NCBI RefSeq assembly: GCF_965363235.1
Contig: NC_134848.1
Coordinates: 58,428,181 to 58,492,180, forward strand
Reading direction: 5' to 3'
Length of the DNA: 64,000 nucleotides
Origin: Mytilus galloprovincialis
Lineage: Eukaryota > Mollusca > Bivalvia > Mytilida > Mytilidae
Shown: piece after piece, positions 1 to 11,345 of the stretch
Numbering within the stretch: the first letter of the stretch is position 1
How the letters are laid out: the number at the start of each line of letters is the position of its first letter
Notes under the pieces: model-generated
The model's input: the letters and a program-made list of their open reading frames with translations, nothing else
The model's database searches: none
What the model was told of the DNA's origin: nothing
Translations under genes and position numbers: made by a program

Positions 1-593
1 TTGTATTTTTAGAATATACACTTTCTTAAGAGCTGCATATCATTTCTGGATAACTCCGATTACAGTTTGAATGATAAGCAGTTTTCCTTTTGCTGTCTGT
101 TTGTTCAATTATTAAAGGTATGCATGGGGTCATCATTTTTGTCTCGGATATACTAAAATATTTCAAAGAAAGTCCTACATTGACTTAAAAAAAACACAGT
201 TACTTCAGAGTGGAGTACGAGGGCATCGCATTGTCTAGCTAAACATCGTTTTGGTGAATTTACTGAAGTATGTATCGACACAAATAACTATATACAACAT
301 ATGAATTTGATAGTGCTAAATGCAATTTATAGTACATGTATTTGATTAATGAGAAACCCTCATGTTTATATTAAAAAAAATCCAATCCTGGAAGAATTGA
401 TCATTTAGTGTTTATTATGATTTTTAAATAGTTTCAACGACAGATATTGTAACTGTCAATAATTTTTTATTATTTTCATTAAATAAATGAGCAAGAAATA
501 AATGTTCAAACATGTTCTTACTGCCTTTGATTTTGTTAAGTTTTGTCATCATCTCGCTCTTGTTTTACAGTGGATTTAGTAGGTTGGCTGTGA
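1..593. other. AT-rich non-coding sequence, nothing recognised
   Basis: No ORF with recognisable content, no tRNA or repeat structure seen. Confidence 0.5.
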
Positions 594-1040
594 ATTTTTT
601 ATGGCCCCGCAACGAAGTTGTCGGTGCCATATAGTTTTACCCTTGTCCGTAATTCCGAAATTCCGAAATTCCGAAATTGAGTAATTCCGTCATTCCGTCA
701 CCCGCAAAACAATTATACAGAGTTTTGTTCTAAAAGCCTGCAGATATAAGGCTGATTTTTAGTATGTGAGTTAACCATGATGAGTTACAGATCAAGTGTA
801 AGTTTTGTTCCTCTCCGCTAATTTTTGCCGAAATTACAGGCTTTGGACTTTGATAAATTGTTGAAAAAAATCACAGTTATACAGACTTTATTTCTATACG
901 CCTCCAGATTTGCACCTGATTTTTGTATATGTGAGACTACCATCATGTTTGTGTCCACAACGACGAGGCATGTCAAGAAAAAGAAGAAAGATAATCTTCA
1001 CAAGGGCCACAGCAGACACAAACTTATTCCAGAGTGAATA
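594..1040 (-). mobile_element. pearl/Helitron-like non-autonomous element, variant (reverse orientation)
   Basis: It opens with TTTTTATGGCCCCGCAACGA and then GTCGGTGCCAT, which resembles the reverse complement of the right arm of the pearl-like element at 48369-48836. Where that element has its ACGG microsatellite, this copy has tandem ATTCCGAAA/ATTCCGTC units (650-700). Downstream are two diverged copies of a unit containing GGCTGATTTTTAGTATGTGAG (751 onward) and CCTGATTTTTGTATATGTGAG (917 onward), like the tandem core of pearl elements. The left end is not clear. Confidence 0.5.
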
Positions 1041-1294
1041 TCCACTATTGACCTAAAATAATACAACCGTTCTTTGTTGAAATGGTTTTGAGCAATCAAA
1101 TACAAGTACACAAAAATCAATCATTGCATCGTGATAACTAATAGATAAATTAGAATGTTCAACATACATGACTAAAAAGAATAACAAAGAGATACAGAGA
1201 TGCTTATTTTATCTGTCCTAAACAAATAAACAATATATGTACATTGTCGGAAAATAGACGATTTATTTATTTATGAGCGTTAGAAAAAGGCATA

Positions 1295-1509
1295 GAACGC
1301 TTCAACCAAAAATCATCAGAATGAAATGTTTCAAGGTTTCATAGGTGTTAACAGGTTCAGACTAATAGAAAATAGATAATGGAAATCTTTCAAAGTTTCG
1401 AACTTCATGATTTAAAGCAATTAGCTTCAAGCGCATGCGATTAAAACATACGTCCATCATCTGTAATGGACCTGACGAGCAGTGGAAATAAGAAATTTCT
1501 GGACAGTGA
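1295..1509 (+). repeat. direct repeat copy A flanking the C4-like terminal exon
   Basis: A 215-bp stretch starting GAACGCTTCAACCAAAAATC is almost identical to 3907-4120, in the same orientation. One base differs in the GCGCATGC region (CGATT versus CCATT), plus one indel near the end. No coding content is seen. Confidence 0.9.
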
Positions 1510-1830
1510 AAAAAAAACATGTACACATCAACAATCGACAACCACCACATTACAGTGTATATCGACATATCTGAAAATCTTGTTCCTGTGTATATTATAA
1601 AGATTACATAAATAAAGTGGACGAATCAACAACGGCGGAAATGGTATTTCATACCAAAGCACAGATATTTAAAATGCAAAAGATATGTTTTCATATTTTG
1701 TGAATGGATTATCATAACATTGGCATATAACGTCAAGATATATTGGCATATTTGACAACTGATTAGAAAAGACACAGTGATGTGGTTGTTATTTTTAATT
1801 AGAACCAATAACCTTTAATGACAGATTCTT

Positions 1831-2342
1831 CTACTTCGAACAAACCACACACTTGAACAGGGTGTCTTGTACATAGGGAGGGCATTTGAGCGATCCACAA
1901 TACGCCTTGACTCCATACAGAAGGTATCCATTGTCATGACGGGAACCAGCCTCCAATACGTCTGGAATACTATCAACACATAGGTACTTAGATGCACCGG
2001 CATGGGCATGATATCCTGACATCAGATTTCCACCATATTCGGTTTTCCAGCCAGAGTAACAATGTGATTTCCCGGGAATCATTAATACTGTCGACGCATG
2101 ACTTACACGACAGACAGCGCATGGTACATCCTTGTCTTGTAGGTTACTACCAAAATCATTGGTTTCGTACTCCATCCCAAATACTGCCCCAAATGTTGAT
2201 TCGTGACTAACTTGTCCAAGATCAGGGTCGTGTGGAACACAAATTGGATTACTACTTCGTCCAGGATTATTGTAATGGCCGCCTGCAGCAATACCTGCAA
2301 ATTCATCACTTGTACGAATTAAACATTTCGAATTCCGTCCTA
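1831..2342 (-). CDS. terminal exon of C4-like gene
   Basis: The open frame runs through the acceptor side up to the stop at 1831. It encodes about 169 residues with at least nine cysteines in the arrangement of the C4-like domain (ICVPHDPD, DVPCAVCR, CYSGW, YLCVDS, CGSLKCPPY, KCVVCSK). Two acceptors three bases apart (exon start 2342 or 2345) both preserve the frame. Confidence 0.8.
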
Positions 2343-4584
2343 CTACTCTTCTTGTTTTTAAAAAGATACTTCGAGACTAAAATATACATTATAGAATTAT
2401 ATTCCCCCCTTGATATAATCAAAGCAGTCTGTAGGTTAGAGGCATTATATTTTATCTAACATCCTATACATTTCTAGGAATATGATTAGTTAAAAGCGTC
2501 CGCGTGGAAACCGTGTATAATCCATACTAGGTTTGTAGGGAGGCGGGCTTATTTCAATACACGGTTAGTAGTGGAGTTACAAATTTGGCTCTTTTTGATT
2601 GAAAGTTCTGTTTAATATTGTTATATCAAGGTTGTTGATATTAAATTATTTTTGTTGACCTTAGTTTTTTGTGTTCAAACAAATGGAAATAGGTTCTTAA
2701 AATGGAACACTTGAATACTCTAATATAGGAATAAGAAGATGTGGTATGATTGCAAATGAGACAACTCTAATCTAAATTCTACAAAAAAATTATAGTCGGT
2801 AAGATAAATTCGTTACATAGTGTGCTAGTGACCTAATACGATATATACGATATATTCGCTCTCACTCCATATGGAATTTACTGACCCCTTATATATCGTA
2901 TAAGGTGACTTACACAATATGTATCTAATAATAACAGTAAGTCGTCTAGTAGAATAATTCATAAATATGAATATCGAAATACATTTGGATATTCAATTAT
3001 GATCAATTATCAGTCGAAATACAGCTTGTTTGTTTCTTCTTCTCTACGGTTACATCTGCATTGATCCCATATGAACGTATCAAATGTAACTTTGGAGAAA
3101 ATTATCTACATATTTATTCATTGGCCGTTGTTTGCTTTCCTTAAAGTTGCAAATGATTCAAGCAAATTTAAGACAAGAAAAAAATAACAATAAATGAAAT
3201 ACAGATGTTCTACAAAACGTTTCACTGTAATGAACTCAGTCTTGTGAAACGGATCCACTTGAAATAAGGATTATTTGGATAGGTGCATCTTTTTAGTTTT
3301 CAAAGTTTGACAAACAACTGATCCCATTTTGCAAATATCTCTGCACTAGGCATTGAACTTAAAGTCCCAATTTCGATATATTTTGTTATATCTACCATGG
3401 AAAACTGAGCTGAATCGTGTAATGTATACTTTTGGGGGATGTGAATGTCATTTGATAAATGCTTTGGTATTACATCTTACCAGTGTAAACAATTTCGGTT
3501 GTATTTGTTGGGCATTCCTTTCTTCCCCATCTGACGTAAATACTTCCGGATGGATCTACAAATATACAGATGAACACCTAAGCAGACGTTTTGGCTATTT
3601 TTTTTAACTATCTAAGTTTATCTTAAGTAATCATTTATGGCGTAAGAGAAGACCTTATCCTGATTTTGTGACTGCTCTTCACCATAAAACAAATGCTATA
3701 AGTTAACAGGAAATTAACAGAAAATGTCGACAAAAAAATTTATCCATTTTAAAGCCACAGAAGAATTATTGCAATCGTATAACGAATTTTAAGCTTTTTG
3801 TTCAGTGGAAGCGGATCTATAGAACATGTTCAAAAGAGAACTATTTTTATTCGATGATTGCATATCAACAAAACGGCCGACTTTTAAACGTGTACTACAT
3901 GTATAGGAACGCTTCAACCAAAAATCATCAGAATGAAATGTTTCAAGGTTTCATAGGTGTTAACAGGTTCAGACTAATAGAAAATAGATAATGGAAATCT
4001 TTCAAAGTTTCGAACTTCATGATTTAAAGCAATTAGCTTCAAGCGCATGCCATTAAAACATACGTCCATCATCTGTAATGGACCTGACGAGCAGTGAAAT
4101 AAGAAATTTCTGGACAGTGATGTTAGTTTGTATACAAACAACCAACATGAATGGGAAGGTGAGTCTTTTTGTGTTAATACCTGTCATAATTTGTATAACA
4201 TAATACAAATATGCTACATGGAATGCACTAGATACATTTCCGATTTTTTCATTATTGTTGAAGATATGATCAATAAATATGTAAATTTAAGATGAATGCA
4301 AACTTACTGTTTTGAAAAGTTGTTATAACTGAAGCCTGACTCTGAATTTTTCGATCCTGACTCTGAATTTGTGTATCCTGACTTATGACCTTATTATTCA
4401 GCGTATTGACTGTAGTTTGTAACTGACTCACAGTGGCCTTCAGTAACTGAATATCCCGATGTATCTGTTGATTATCAGCATAATCGGGGTCAGTCAGTAA
4501 AATTCGCTTCTCATTGATAATTTGTGATTCTGTTTTTAAAACAAGTATGATCCACACAAATACAATTCTACGATTCAATGCCAT
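1831..4584 (-). CDS. short-chain collagen C4-like secreted protein (exons 4584-4308 and about 2342-1831)
   Basis: Likely secreted extracellular protein of the mussel 'short-chain collagen C4-like' family; the molecular function of that family is not settled. Exon 1 encodes a hydrophobic signal peptide (MALNRRIVFVWIILVLKTES), then a polar coiled-coil stretch with repeated Q/S/D heptads. The donor GTAAGT at 4307 leaves phase 1. The last exon carries the C-terminal domain with its conserved landmarks: KC near the start, YETN, the DVPCAVCR cluster, LMIPGKSHCYSGW, YLCVD, CGSLKCPPY and a terminal CVVCSK. An acceptor AG at 2344-2343 (or 2347-2346) fits the phase; the join gives about 262 aa. The second ATG (4584) is preferred over 4602 because it has A at -3 and G at +4. 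Oddity: the family's usual YxRWG segment before the first Cys is not visible, so a small middle exon may be missing or the segment has diverged. Family recognition is from remembered motifs; the join is inferred. Confidence 0.78.
2345..4307 (-). other. intron of the C4-like gene
   Basis: AT-rich. It holds repeat copy B, a fragment of the GATGTGGTATGATTGC repeat at 2737-2770, and an inverted repeat (AACCGTGTAT ... ATACACGGTT, about 2510-2567). A small extra phase-1/phase-1 exon could hide here but was not found. Confidence 0.5.
3907..4120 (+). repeat. direct repeat copy B (inside the C4-like intron)
   Basis: Near-identical partner of 1295-1509, about 2.6 kb away. The two copies bracket the terminal exon, so they either mark a local duplication or are two copies of a dispersed element. 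Confidence 0.9.
4308..4584 (-). CDS. exon 1 of C4-like gene: signal peptide and coiled coil
   Basis: The exon encodes a signal peptide and about 65 residues of amphipathic Q/S/D-rich helix (for example SQDTQIQSQDRKIQSQ). It ends at a consensus donor (CA|GTAAGT on the minus strand). An upstream in-frame ATG at 4602 has a poorer context. Confidence 0.75.
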
Positions 4585-4720
4585 AATGTGGAAACAACAC
4601 ATACAAGGTATACGTACAATGTACGTGTATCTGATCGCTCAGCTGATAAGAACAGTACTGATACAACAAAGTTTAGAATATGTGTCCTGTTTGTCGGTTA
4701 ACTCGATACTTTATTTAAGC

Positions 4721-4728
4721 TTTTTATA
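4721..4728 (-). promoter_or_regulatory. TATA box of the C4-like gene
   Basis: TATAAAAA on the minus strand lies about 137 bases upstream of the preferred ATG and 119 bases upstream of the first ATG. That spacing allows a transcription start near 4695 and a 5' UTR of about 100 bases. Confidence 0.45.
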
Positions 4729-5097
4729 GGCAATAATCAAATGAATCCAAAAAATAAATGAAATAAGAAAACTTTATGCTAATGGCACTATTACGTTTGG
4801 TGATGTATATATTTATACCCTCTGAACAACTTTGACATATTGTATTTCTACTGTTGAACAATGTGTGTTGCCTTCTAGATGTCTTTTGTTTTATTTAATC
4901 GTTAGGTGTTACGTCATTGATGTATACAACGATAATTTCTTTTAATTGCACAGATAACTAAAAAGATAAATGATTGAGGTTGCGAAATAACTTTTTATCA
5001 GTATGAAAAAACGAAAAAATAAAATCAATATAGATACATCAGGATTACAATTTAAAACGCGTTTCGTCTTTAGAGACGCTCGAAAAAAAAAAGTTAT

Positions 5098-5821
5098 AAT
5101 TACGATACTGTTGTCAAGTCATTAAAGATTGCATATTTTGGCGTTAATATTGAGTCACTGATAAGGTCTTTGCATCGGAACTAAACACATTTATTCTAAA
5201 AACAGTTGTTGGCATGACACGGGTTATGTTCTTCTCATATATGTTATGATGGTATGATACTAAACCCCTAACGGGAAGGATTGTGCCTGATGTTCATATG
5301 ATGAAATCATAATCTTTCAGTCAGTTTAGTTGAAGTCTGGAGCTGGCATGTCAGTTAACTGCTAGTAGTCTGTTGTTATTTATGTATTATTGTCATTTTG
5401 TTTATTTTCTTTGGTTACATCTTCTGACATCAGACTCGGATTTCTCTTGAACTGAATTTTAATGTGCGTATTGTTATGCGTTTACTTTACTACATTGGTT
5501 AGAGGTATAGGGGGAGGGTTGAGATCTCACAAACATGTTTAACCCCGCCGCATTTTTGCGCCTGTCCCAAGTCAGGAGCCTCTGGCCTTTGTTAGTCTTG
5601 TATTATTTTAATTTTAGTTTCTTGTGTACAATTTGGAAATTAGTATGGCGTTCATTATCACTGGACTAGTATATATTTGTTTAGGGGCCAGCTGAAGGAC
5701 GCCTCCGGGTGCGGGAATTTCTCGCTACATTGAAGACCTGTTGGTGACCCTCTGCTGTTGTTTTTTATTTGGGCGGGTTGTTGTCTCTTTGACACATTCC
5801 CCATTTCCATTCTCAATTTTA
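5098..5821 (+). mobile_element. 5'-truncated RT-element 3' end (family 2), copy A
   Basis: About 720 bp closely match 18817-19540 (TTACGATACTGTTGTCA... to ...CATTTCCATTCTCAATTTTA). The longer copy at 18466 continues upstream into RT coding sequence, so this is the 3' UTR of a Penelope-like RT family. Internal landmarks are AGGGGGAGGGTTGAGATCTC, CAAACATGTTTAACCCCGCC and the terminal GTTGTCTCTTTGACACATTC. Confidence 0.75.
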
Positions 5822-7084
5822 TTGTAAAGCCCGAATAGATAACGAATTTAAAAAAAGATGATGACACCAATTTCCCAATGGTTAGCCAACTACTGCTATG
5901 TAATCCATTTCTGATGTATAAAACGCAAAACATATTTATAAGTTGACATTATATAAGTAAACGAATTTCAAAAGCAGAAAAAAATGAAGAATCCGTGTGC
6001 TTGTTTCTAGAAACGCAATTGAACATTTTCAGGAAATGATTTTCTCTATATCATCTTTCATAGATCATTGGAGCTTTTTTCCTTCAAAACATATGAAAAC
6101 AAAACAAAGATGTAAGAAGAACTCAGACAAAGGCTTTTTCAACTATATGTTATTAAATTTTATGAATGGAAAATTGGGGTAAGCGGCAATTTTAATTACA
6201 GGCACTACATGGATAAAACTAGAGAATTCCGAAAGATCTGACAAAAATTCAGTAACAGGAGGAACAAATATGAGTTACCTTTAACACTAGCGTTACTTTT
6301 TATTGTTCTTTGGTCACCATATATATATATATATATATCAAACGTCTGAATAATAGTCAACGATTTTCCCCACGTGGGAGCTGGATCGTTACAAGTAACG
6401 ATACATGTACACAATAAAATAAATTTTATAAACGCCTAAAAAAGTGTACATAACAACACCAATGATATAAAAAGGAACTATAAATGTAATTATTTTAAAT
6501 ATTTCGGATAACAGATATCCTTCGTCAGTCAGATTCTGATGTTAAATGAATCATCTTTAAGTCTTCTTAGATTAAACTTTTACTAAATCTTGAAATTTAT
6601 ACAATAAAAAAGGCAAACCGAACATCAGTTAAGACGCTTGCACCATTCTAAAAATTCGTTGAATATGACATAGGTTATATGACTAATTACATCAGAGAGT
6701 TCAAATATATGCTTTAAATAAAAATAATAATGTGCGATGTGAACTAGCACAATTTTAAAGCTTTAACGGTGTCGATATTATGATGTTACAAGAAAGATTG
6801 CGTCAATAAGACTTCCAAATAAACAGCACTGAACGGTCTAAATTTCTAAATATTTCAGATTTGACAACTGTAGTGTAGTTACATTAGAGTCTGCGATGTT
6901 TAAAACAAACGGCCGTTAAAATATAATAACAAATTTTGACTAAAGTATAATAGTTGGACGTTGCTTGGTACTTATACATCCCTAAAAAAATTAAGCAATT
7001 TAAATTGTTATATTCAACAGATTTATTTTAGAGATGAGTAAGGTAAAGAAATAGAAACGGAGACTGTAATAATAAGTAATATAA
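5822..7084. other. AT-rich intergenic sequence with a TA microsatellite
   Basis: No gene seen. A (TA)n run lies at 6320-6338. The short ORFs here have no recognisable content. Confidence 0.5.
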
Positions 7085-7114
7085 CCCAGATGTGAAGCCC
7101 TGCATGGTGTAGAA

Positions 7115-8596
7115 CTACATCTTTTCATTTATCCCATTTGGTGCCAAAGTTGTTAATTTTCTTATCCAAAATCTTTCCCGAGTAAGTCTATCCTCCCTAG
7201 ACCAAGCAGAGTTGTGGTCAATGATAGTAATGGTCAGTCGATTGAGATCTGCCTTAGTGTGACCAGGGGATCTCAAATGTCGACTAAGAGGGAGGTCTGG
7301 CTTGCATTGGTAGTCACTACGATGACCGTTCATTCGTTTGTGAAACGGCTGTTCTGACTCGCCTACATACTGTTTACCTCATTTACACTGTAGGAGATAC
7401 ACAACATTTGTAGTCTTGCAATTAACATTGCAAAATATGGTGTATTCTGTACCAGTGGAGTGACTGTTAAAAGTCTGGGTATCCAGTATTTGTTTGCAAG
7501 TCAGACATCGTTTGTTTCCACAACCCTTACAAGAGCCCACTGACGAAGAGCCTGCTTGAGAGGATAACTCAGCTCTCACCAGCAAGTCTTTAAGGCTTTT
7601 GGGCCTGCGGAAAGCAAGTACAGGCGGCTGGGGAAAGATCTTGGATAGTTTAGGATGTTTTTCGATATCTTTCCAACTTTCGCGGATAAGGTGAGACAAG
7701 TTGTCAAATTTTTGATGGTAAGTTAACACAAAAGGCACCCTCCTGTTGACCTTTTGGACTTTATATTGTAAAAGTTCATCTCGGCTGATGTTGCTAGCAC
7801 GAGAAAAACCGTTATCAATGTATTTCCTTTTGTAGCCTCGATGTTTTAGGTGACCGCGAAGTTCTTGTAGTCGTTTTTTGGCAACATCGTTGGTGAAGCA
7901 AATCCTTTTTATGCGTATGGCCTGGCTGGCTGTAGGGAATGTTCTTGGTGCAATGTTTAGGGTGACAACTTGAAGGAGACAGATATTGATGTTTGTCTGT
8001 GGGCTTGCAATACAGATCTGTAAATATGTTTCCATCCCTCACTTGCGTTGTAGTGTCAAGAAATGTGATCTTAGAGTCAGAGATTTCATATGTGAATTTT
8101 ATTGAGGGATGGGCATCGTTGGCATGTTGAATAAACAAATCTAGTTCTTGTTCAGTATTGTCCCACTTCATGTCAATATCGTCAATAAATCGGAACCAAG
8201 AGAGGGGTTGATAAAGAAAAGAATTGAGAATTCTCTGTTCTAATTTCCCCATAAAAATATTGGCATAAGACGGGGTCATCTTTGTTCCCATTGCTGTTCC
8301 ATTAACTTGGAGAAAGTGTTCACCATTGAATTTGAAGTTATTGCATTTTAATACCAAAGTTAGAAGCTGGATGAGACATTCAGTTGGTGGATGTAAGGTG
8401 TTACGAGAGTTCCAGACTTCCATACAGGCTTCAATACCATCGTCATGGGGGATATTAGTATAGAGGGAGGTAACATCAAGCGAGACAAGGATCGTTTCAG
8501 GTGGGAGAGGGTTCAAAGATTCAATTTTTTTAAGATAATGTGTTGTGTCTTGTATATATGATGGTAAATTTTCTACGTGTGGTCGGAGATGAAAGT
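7115..8596 (-). pseudogene. Penelope-like element: reverse transcriptase plus GIY-YIG endonuclease, 5'-truncated, two lesions
   Basis: Retroelement polyprotein. In order it shows: [22 protein letters not shown] motif A ([15 protein letters not shown]); motif B ([19 protein letters not shown]); the catalytic FIDDI; a thumb-like region; a Cys cluster (CKGCGNKRCLTCK); then a GIY-YIG-type nuclease, where VYLLQC and KQYVGES replace GIY and YIG, followed by HKRMNGHRS and a conserved ERFWIRKL. This RT then GIY-YIG order is typical of Penelope-like elements. The frame is broken by an apparent 4-bp duplication (CCAG) near 7922-7932 and one in-frame TGA at 7379-7381. The 5' end stops at a (TA)n tract at about 8600, so the N-terminus is missing. 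Few lesions suggest a fairly recent copy. It is probably inactive. Confidence 0.88.
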
Positions 8597-8612
8597 CAAT
8601 ATATATATATAA

Positions 8613-9084
8613 ACGAGTCTAAATTGAAAACTACGTTCAAACCTATGATTGCGTTGGATAAAAACCGCAATTTCTATACGTGTGCATGTAAAACAAATTT
8701 CGTTGTAGAAGGGTCTAAAAACAGCACAAACAACATTTTCCAAAAGACCAAAAAATTGAAAAAGTATATTTAAACAAAACGCATTTGACTAACAGGTCGA
8801 ACAACTGATGTTCTTTAACCCTGCTGACTGCCATCGGCGATTGCCAAATAAAATTGATCACAACATGTAACAAAATGGATCTTAATATAAATTTAATACT
8901 AAACAGAAATATTTTTTTTTAACTTGTGGCCACGATGTTATGCCATAAACATACGGTGTCAATATTTGTTTAGTACACCAGATCCGGATTTCGACAATAA
9001 ATGTCTCTTCAGTGATGTTAGGGATCGAAACGGTATTTGGAAGGCCATATAAAAAGAACCCGCATTTATATATATATATATTTC
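8613..9084. other. intergenic, no feature recognised
   Basis: AT-rich with a (TA)n tract near 9068-9082; no coding content recognised. Confidence 0.45.
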
Positions 9085-9175
9085 ACAGTAACATGGGTTC
9101 GAATCCCGGCGAGGGAAAAACCAGATCTAACATTGTTGGGTTGATGTTTAGACGAGTTATATATATATATTATAT
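9085..9175 (+). repeat. tRNA-like repeat fragment with B box
   Basis: GGGTTCGAATCCCGGC (about 9099-9114) is a polymerase III B-box-like sequence. It is followed by an AACATTGTTGGGTTGATG tail and a TA microsatellite. The A-box half is not seen, so this is probably a truncated tRNA-derived SINE. Confidence 0.4.
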
Positions 9176-9406
9176 ATACTGAACATAAGATCGCACTTTG
9201 TCTCACTATTTCTCTCGAACTTGGCTTAAAAGTTACACGTTAGCACCTTATATAACACGAAGTAGTGCAGACTTTAATGATAAGGTTTTGAACAGATTAA
9301 TATCAGAGGAATCTAGTGATTTCAAAATAGGAATACGTTTGTTAAAATGAAAATGATGGGTAAGAAATTTTATATTTTCTTTAAACTTAGGATACAAATG
9401 TAGTAG

Positions 9407-9861
9407 TTGATCTCTCAATTTTTTAAATACAAGTTTGTATTGGTTTGTGATGACTTTTTAAGTAAACAAATAATGTTTGTTTTTCTTCTGAAAATGTCTT
9501 TATATTCAAAAGGAATGTCGCCTGAATATCTTAGAATTTATTATACTTGCATGTTGATATATCTATTACAATGTACATATAACAACATCGTATTGTTCAT
9601 GCTAGCCATGATATCGTCTCATAACTTTATGTCCAATAGTAACATAATGCACAATTTAAATATATCTAGTATGGGTTTTGCTTATGATTAAAGGCCGTGC
9701 AGGGACACATGGATATTGAATTCTTTGTCATTAAGTCTCCTGTAAAGCGTGTCTCATTGACAATCATAACTCATCATCTTATTTTCTATGGACTAATTAT
9801 TTTACAATAATATTGCATTAACCACTCATGGCGTTTTTTTATGTAACTTTCTTGAGACGAA
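9407..9861. other. non-coding sequence
   Basis: A 94-codon open frame (9407-9691, plus) has no recognisable domain and AT-driven composition; it is not called as a gene. Confidence 0.4.
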
Positions 9862-10140
9862 CAGTAGTGTTGGGGTCTTGGTGGTCGAAAGCTCTAAACA
9901 TTTCAAGTACCATATCCCTAGCAAGTCGACACTGAGGTTTTGAGCTCGAATCCCTCACGGTGAAGGTGCACTCAACTCCAATTTAAATTGATTAGGATTG
10001 TTAGTTTTTCTACCGAAGTTAGTTACATGTAGTTCTCTCCGGGCCGTCCTGCTGTCTCCACTTATAAAAACCGACCATCACGAGTTAGCATTAAAGGGTT
10101 GAAAGAGATTTTGAACATCAACCAACCAATCAATAAATAA
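9862..10140 (+). mobile_element. tRNA-derived SINE, long copy
   Basis: An A-box-like TTGGTGGTCGAAAGC and a B-box-like GAGCTCGAATCCCTC are spaced as in a tRNA. A body follows with TGCACTCAACTCCAATTTAA and a tail ending in CAACCAACCAATCAATAAAT. It is related to the copies at 11190-11345 and 45680-45860. Degenerate boxes suggest it is old. Confidence 0.55.
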
Positions 10141-11184
10141 ACACAAAGTACTGTTAATTAGTATTGACTTGATGCATACGAAAGGATAAAAATAACATTA
10201 TTCGAATGTGTAGCTCACTTGTTTTAATGGACCGGTACACTTATTGCGTTATCTTGGTGTCATTCCTACATTTTTGTATCGTATCTAAATCAATTGACGT
10301 TAACGCTAAAAATCGATCAAAACGAAACTATCTAATAAATGATGACACCACATTCAGTCTAGGTTGATGTTTCTATAGCGAATTTGCGGAGTTTAAAATC
10401 TGACTAAAAAAACATTCTAACCCTCATTAAAGGGGCATTAGCTACGAATGAGATAAACAATTGAAATAAGATTTGTGAGTTTTTCAACATTTATAAAAGC
10501 AGTGAATAAAAATAATGTGTAGTTATTATCAGTCTATTTCGTTCAATCTCGAAACAATAAGCTCGAACATCGCTGGTGTATTATTCACAAAGTCAATAAT
10601 TTGACTTCATTAAATTCCGTGGCTATAAAACGTTTAGTTTGACATTCAGTGGAGATGGGTTATGCATATGTTATTCATAAAAAGAAATCAAAAATGACAA
10701 AAGGAAGACACCAGCAATACACATTTATTTGTCTAATCCTGCCAACAAAATCATCCTTATACAGTTAAAACGATGATATACAAATATTTTTAATTTATAA
10801 CATATAATAAAACAGACCCAGTACCAGAACCATCATAATAAAAAGATTACATCTGTTCGTCTGTTTATTTTAAATGACTGTAACAAATCTTTTCAGCGTC
10901 TAGTCTAAAATATGCACAAAATACTGATACATTTAACATGTTATAGAGAGTCCATATACATTGGTCATCGTTTCGTTTGAAATTTGTGGACCTTAAATAT
11001 ATGTTTCAATATGTTATCAATCCAATATAAGAATTTGGATCCAATTGATTAACACGAATTAAACTCAATGGAGATTCAATGTATCAATGAAATATGTTGT
11101 TTTAATCTGATGAAATGTTCAACTAAAGCTCACAAAAGAAATAAAACCTACACAAGTATCGCATTCACAGCAAGTTAAGTAATA
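10141..11184. other. non-coding, nothing recognised
   Basis: AT-rich sequence with no ORF, RNA or repeat that I can name. Confidence 0.4.
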
Positions 11185-11345
11185 TATTTGATGCTTGGTT
11201 GAAGCCGGGGTGCCCGGCGAAAACCACTGACTATCCCAGTCAATTAAGATTTGAATCGAGTGCACCCGAGCAGGGTACGAACTCACAACCTCAGTGTTGA
11301 CTGGCTAGTAACTACTTAGACCATTCGGCCACCGAGGCCTAGTTA
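11185..11345 (-). mobile_element. tRNA-derived SINE
   Basis: On the minus strand it begins GCCTCGGTGGCCGAATGGTC (A box), has GTGAGTTCGTACCCTGC (B box), then TGCACTCGATTCAAATCTTA and GGTTTTCGCCGGGCACCCCG. The head looks derived from a Leu/Ser-type tRNA with a long variable arm. It aligns by eye with 45680-45860. Confidence 0.7.

Noticed and set aside
825..1037. 70-codon ORF with a Lys/His-rich end
   Set aside because: Lies inside a repeat with microsatellite and core units; no domain.
2841..2910. Palindromic ATATCGTAT-rich stretch as a regulatory site
   Set aside because: Short AT-rich inverted matches are expected by chance here; no second signal supports it.
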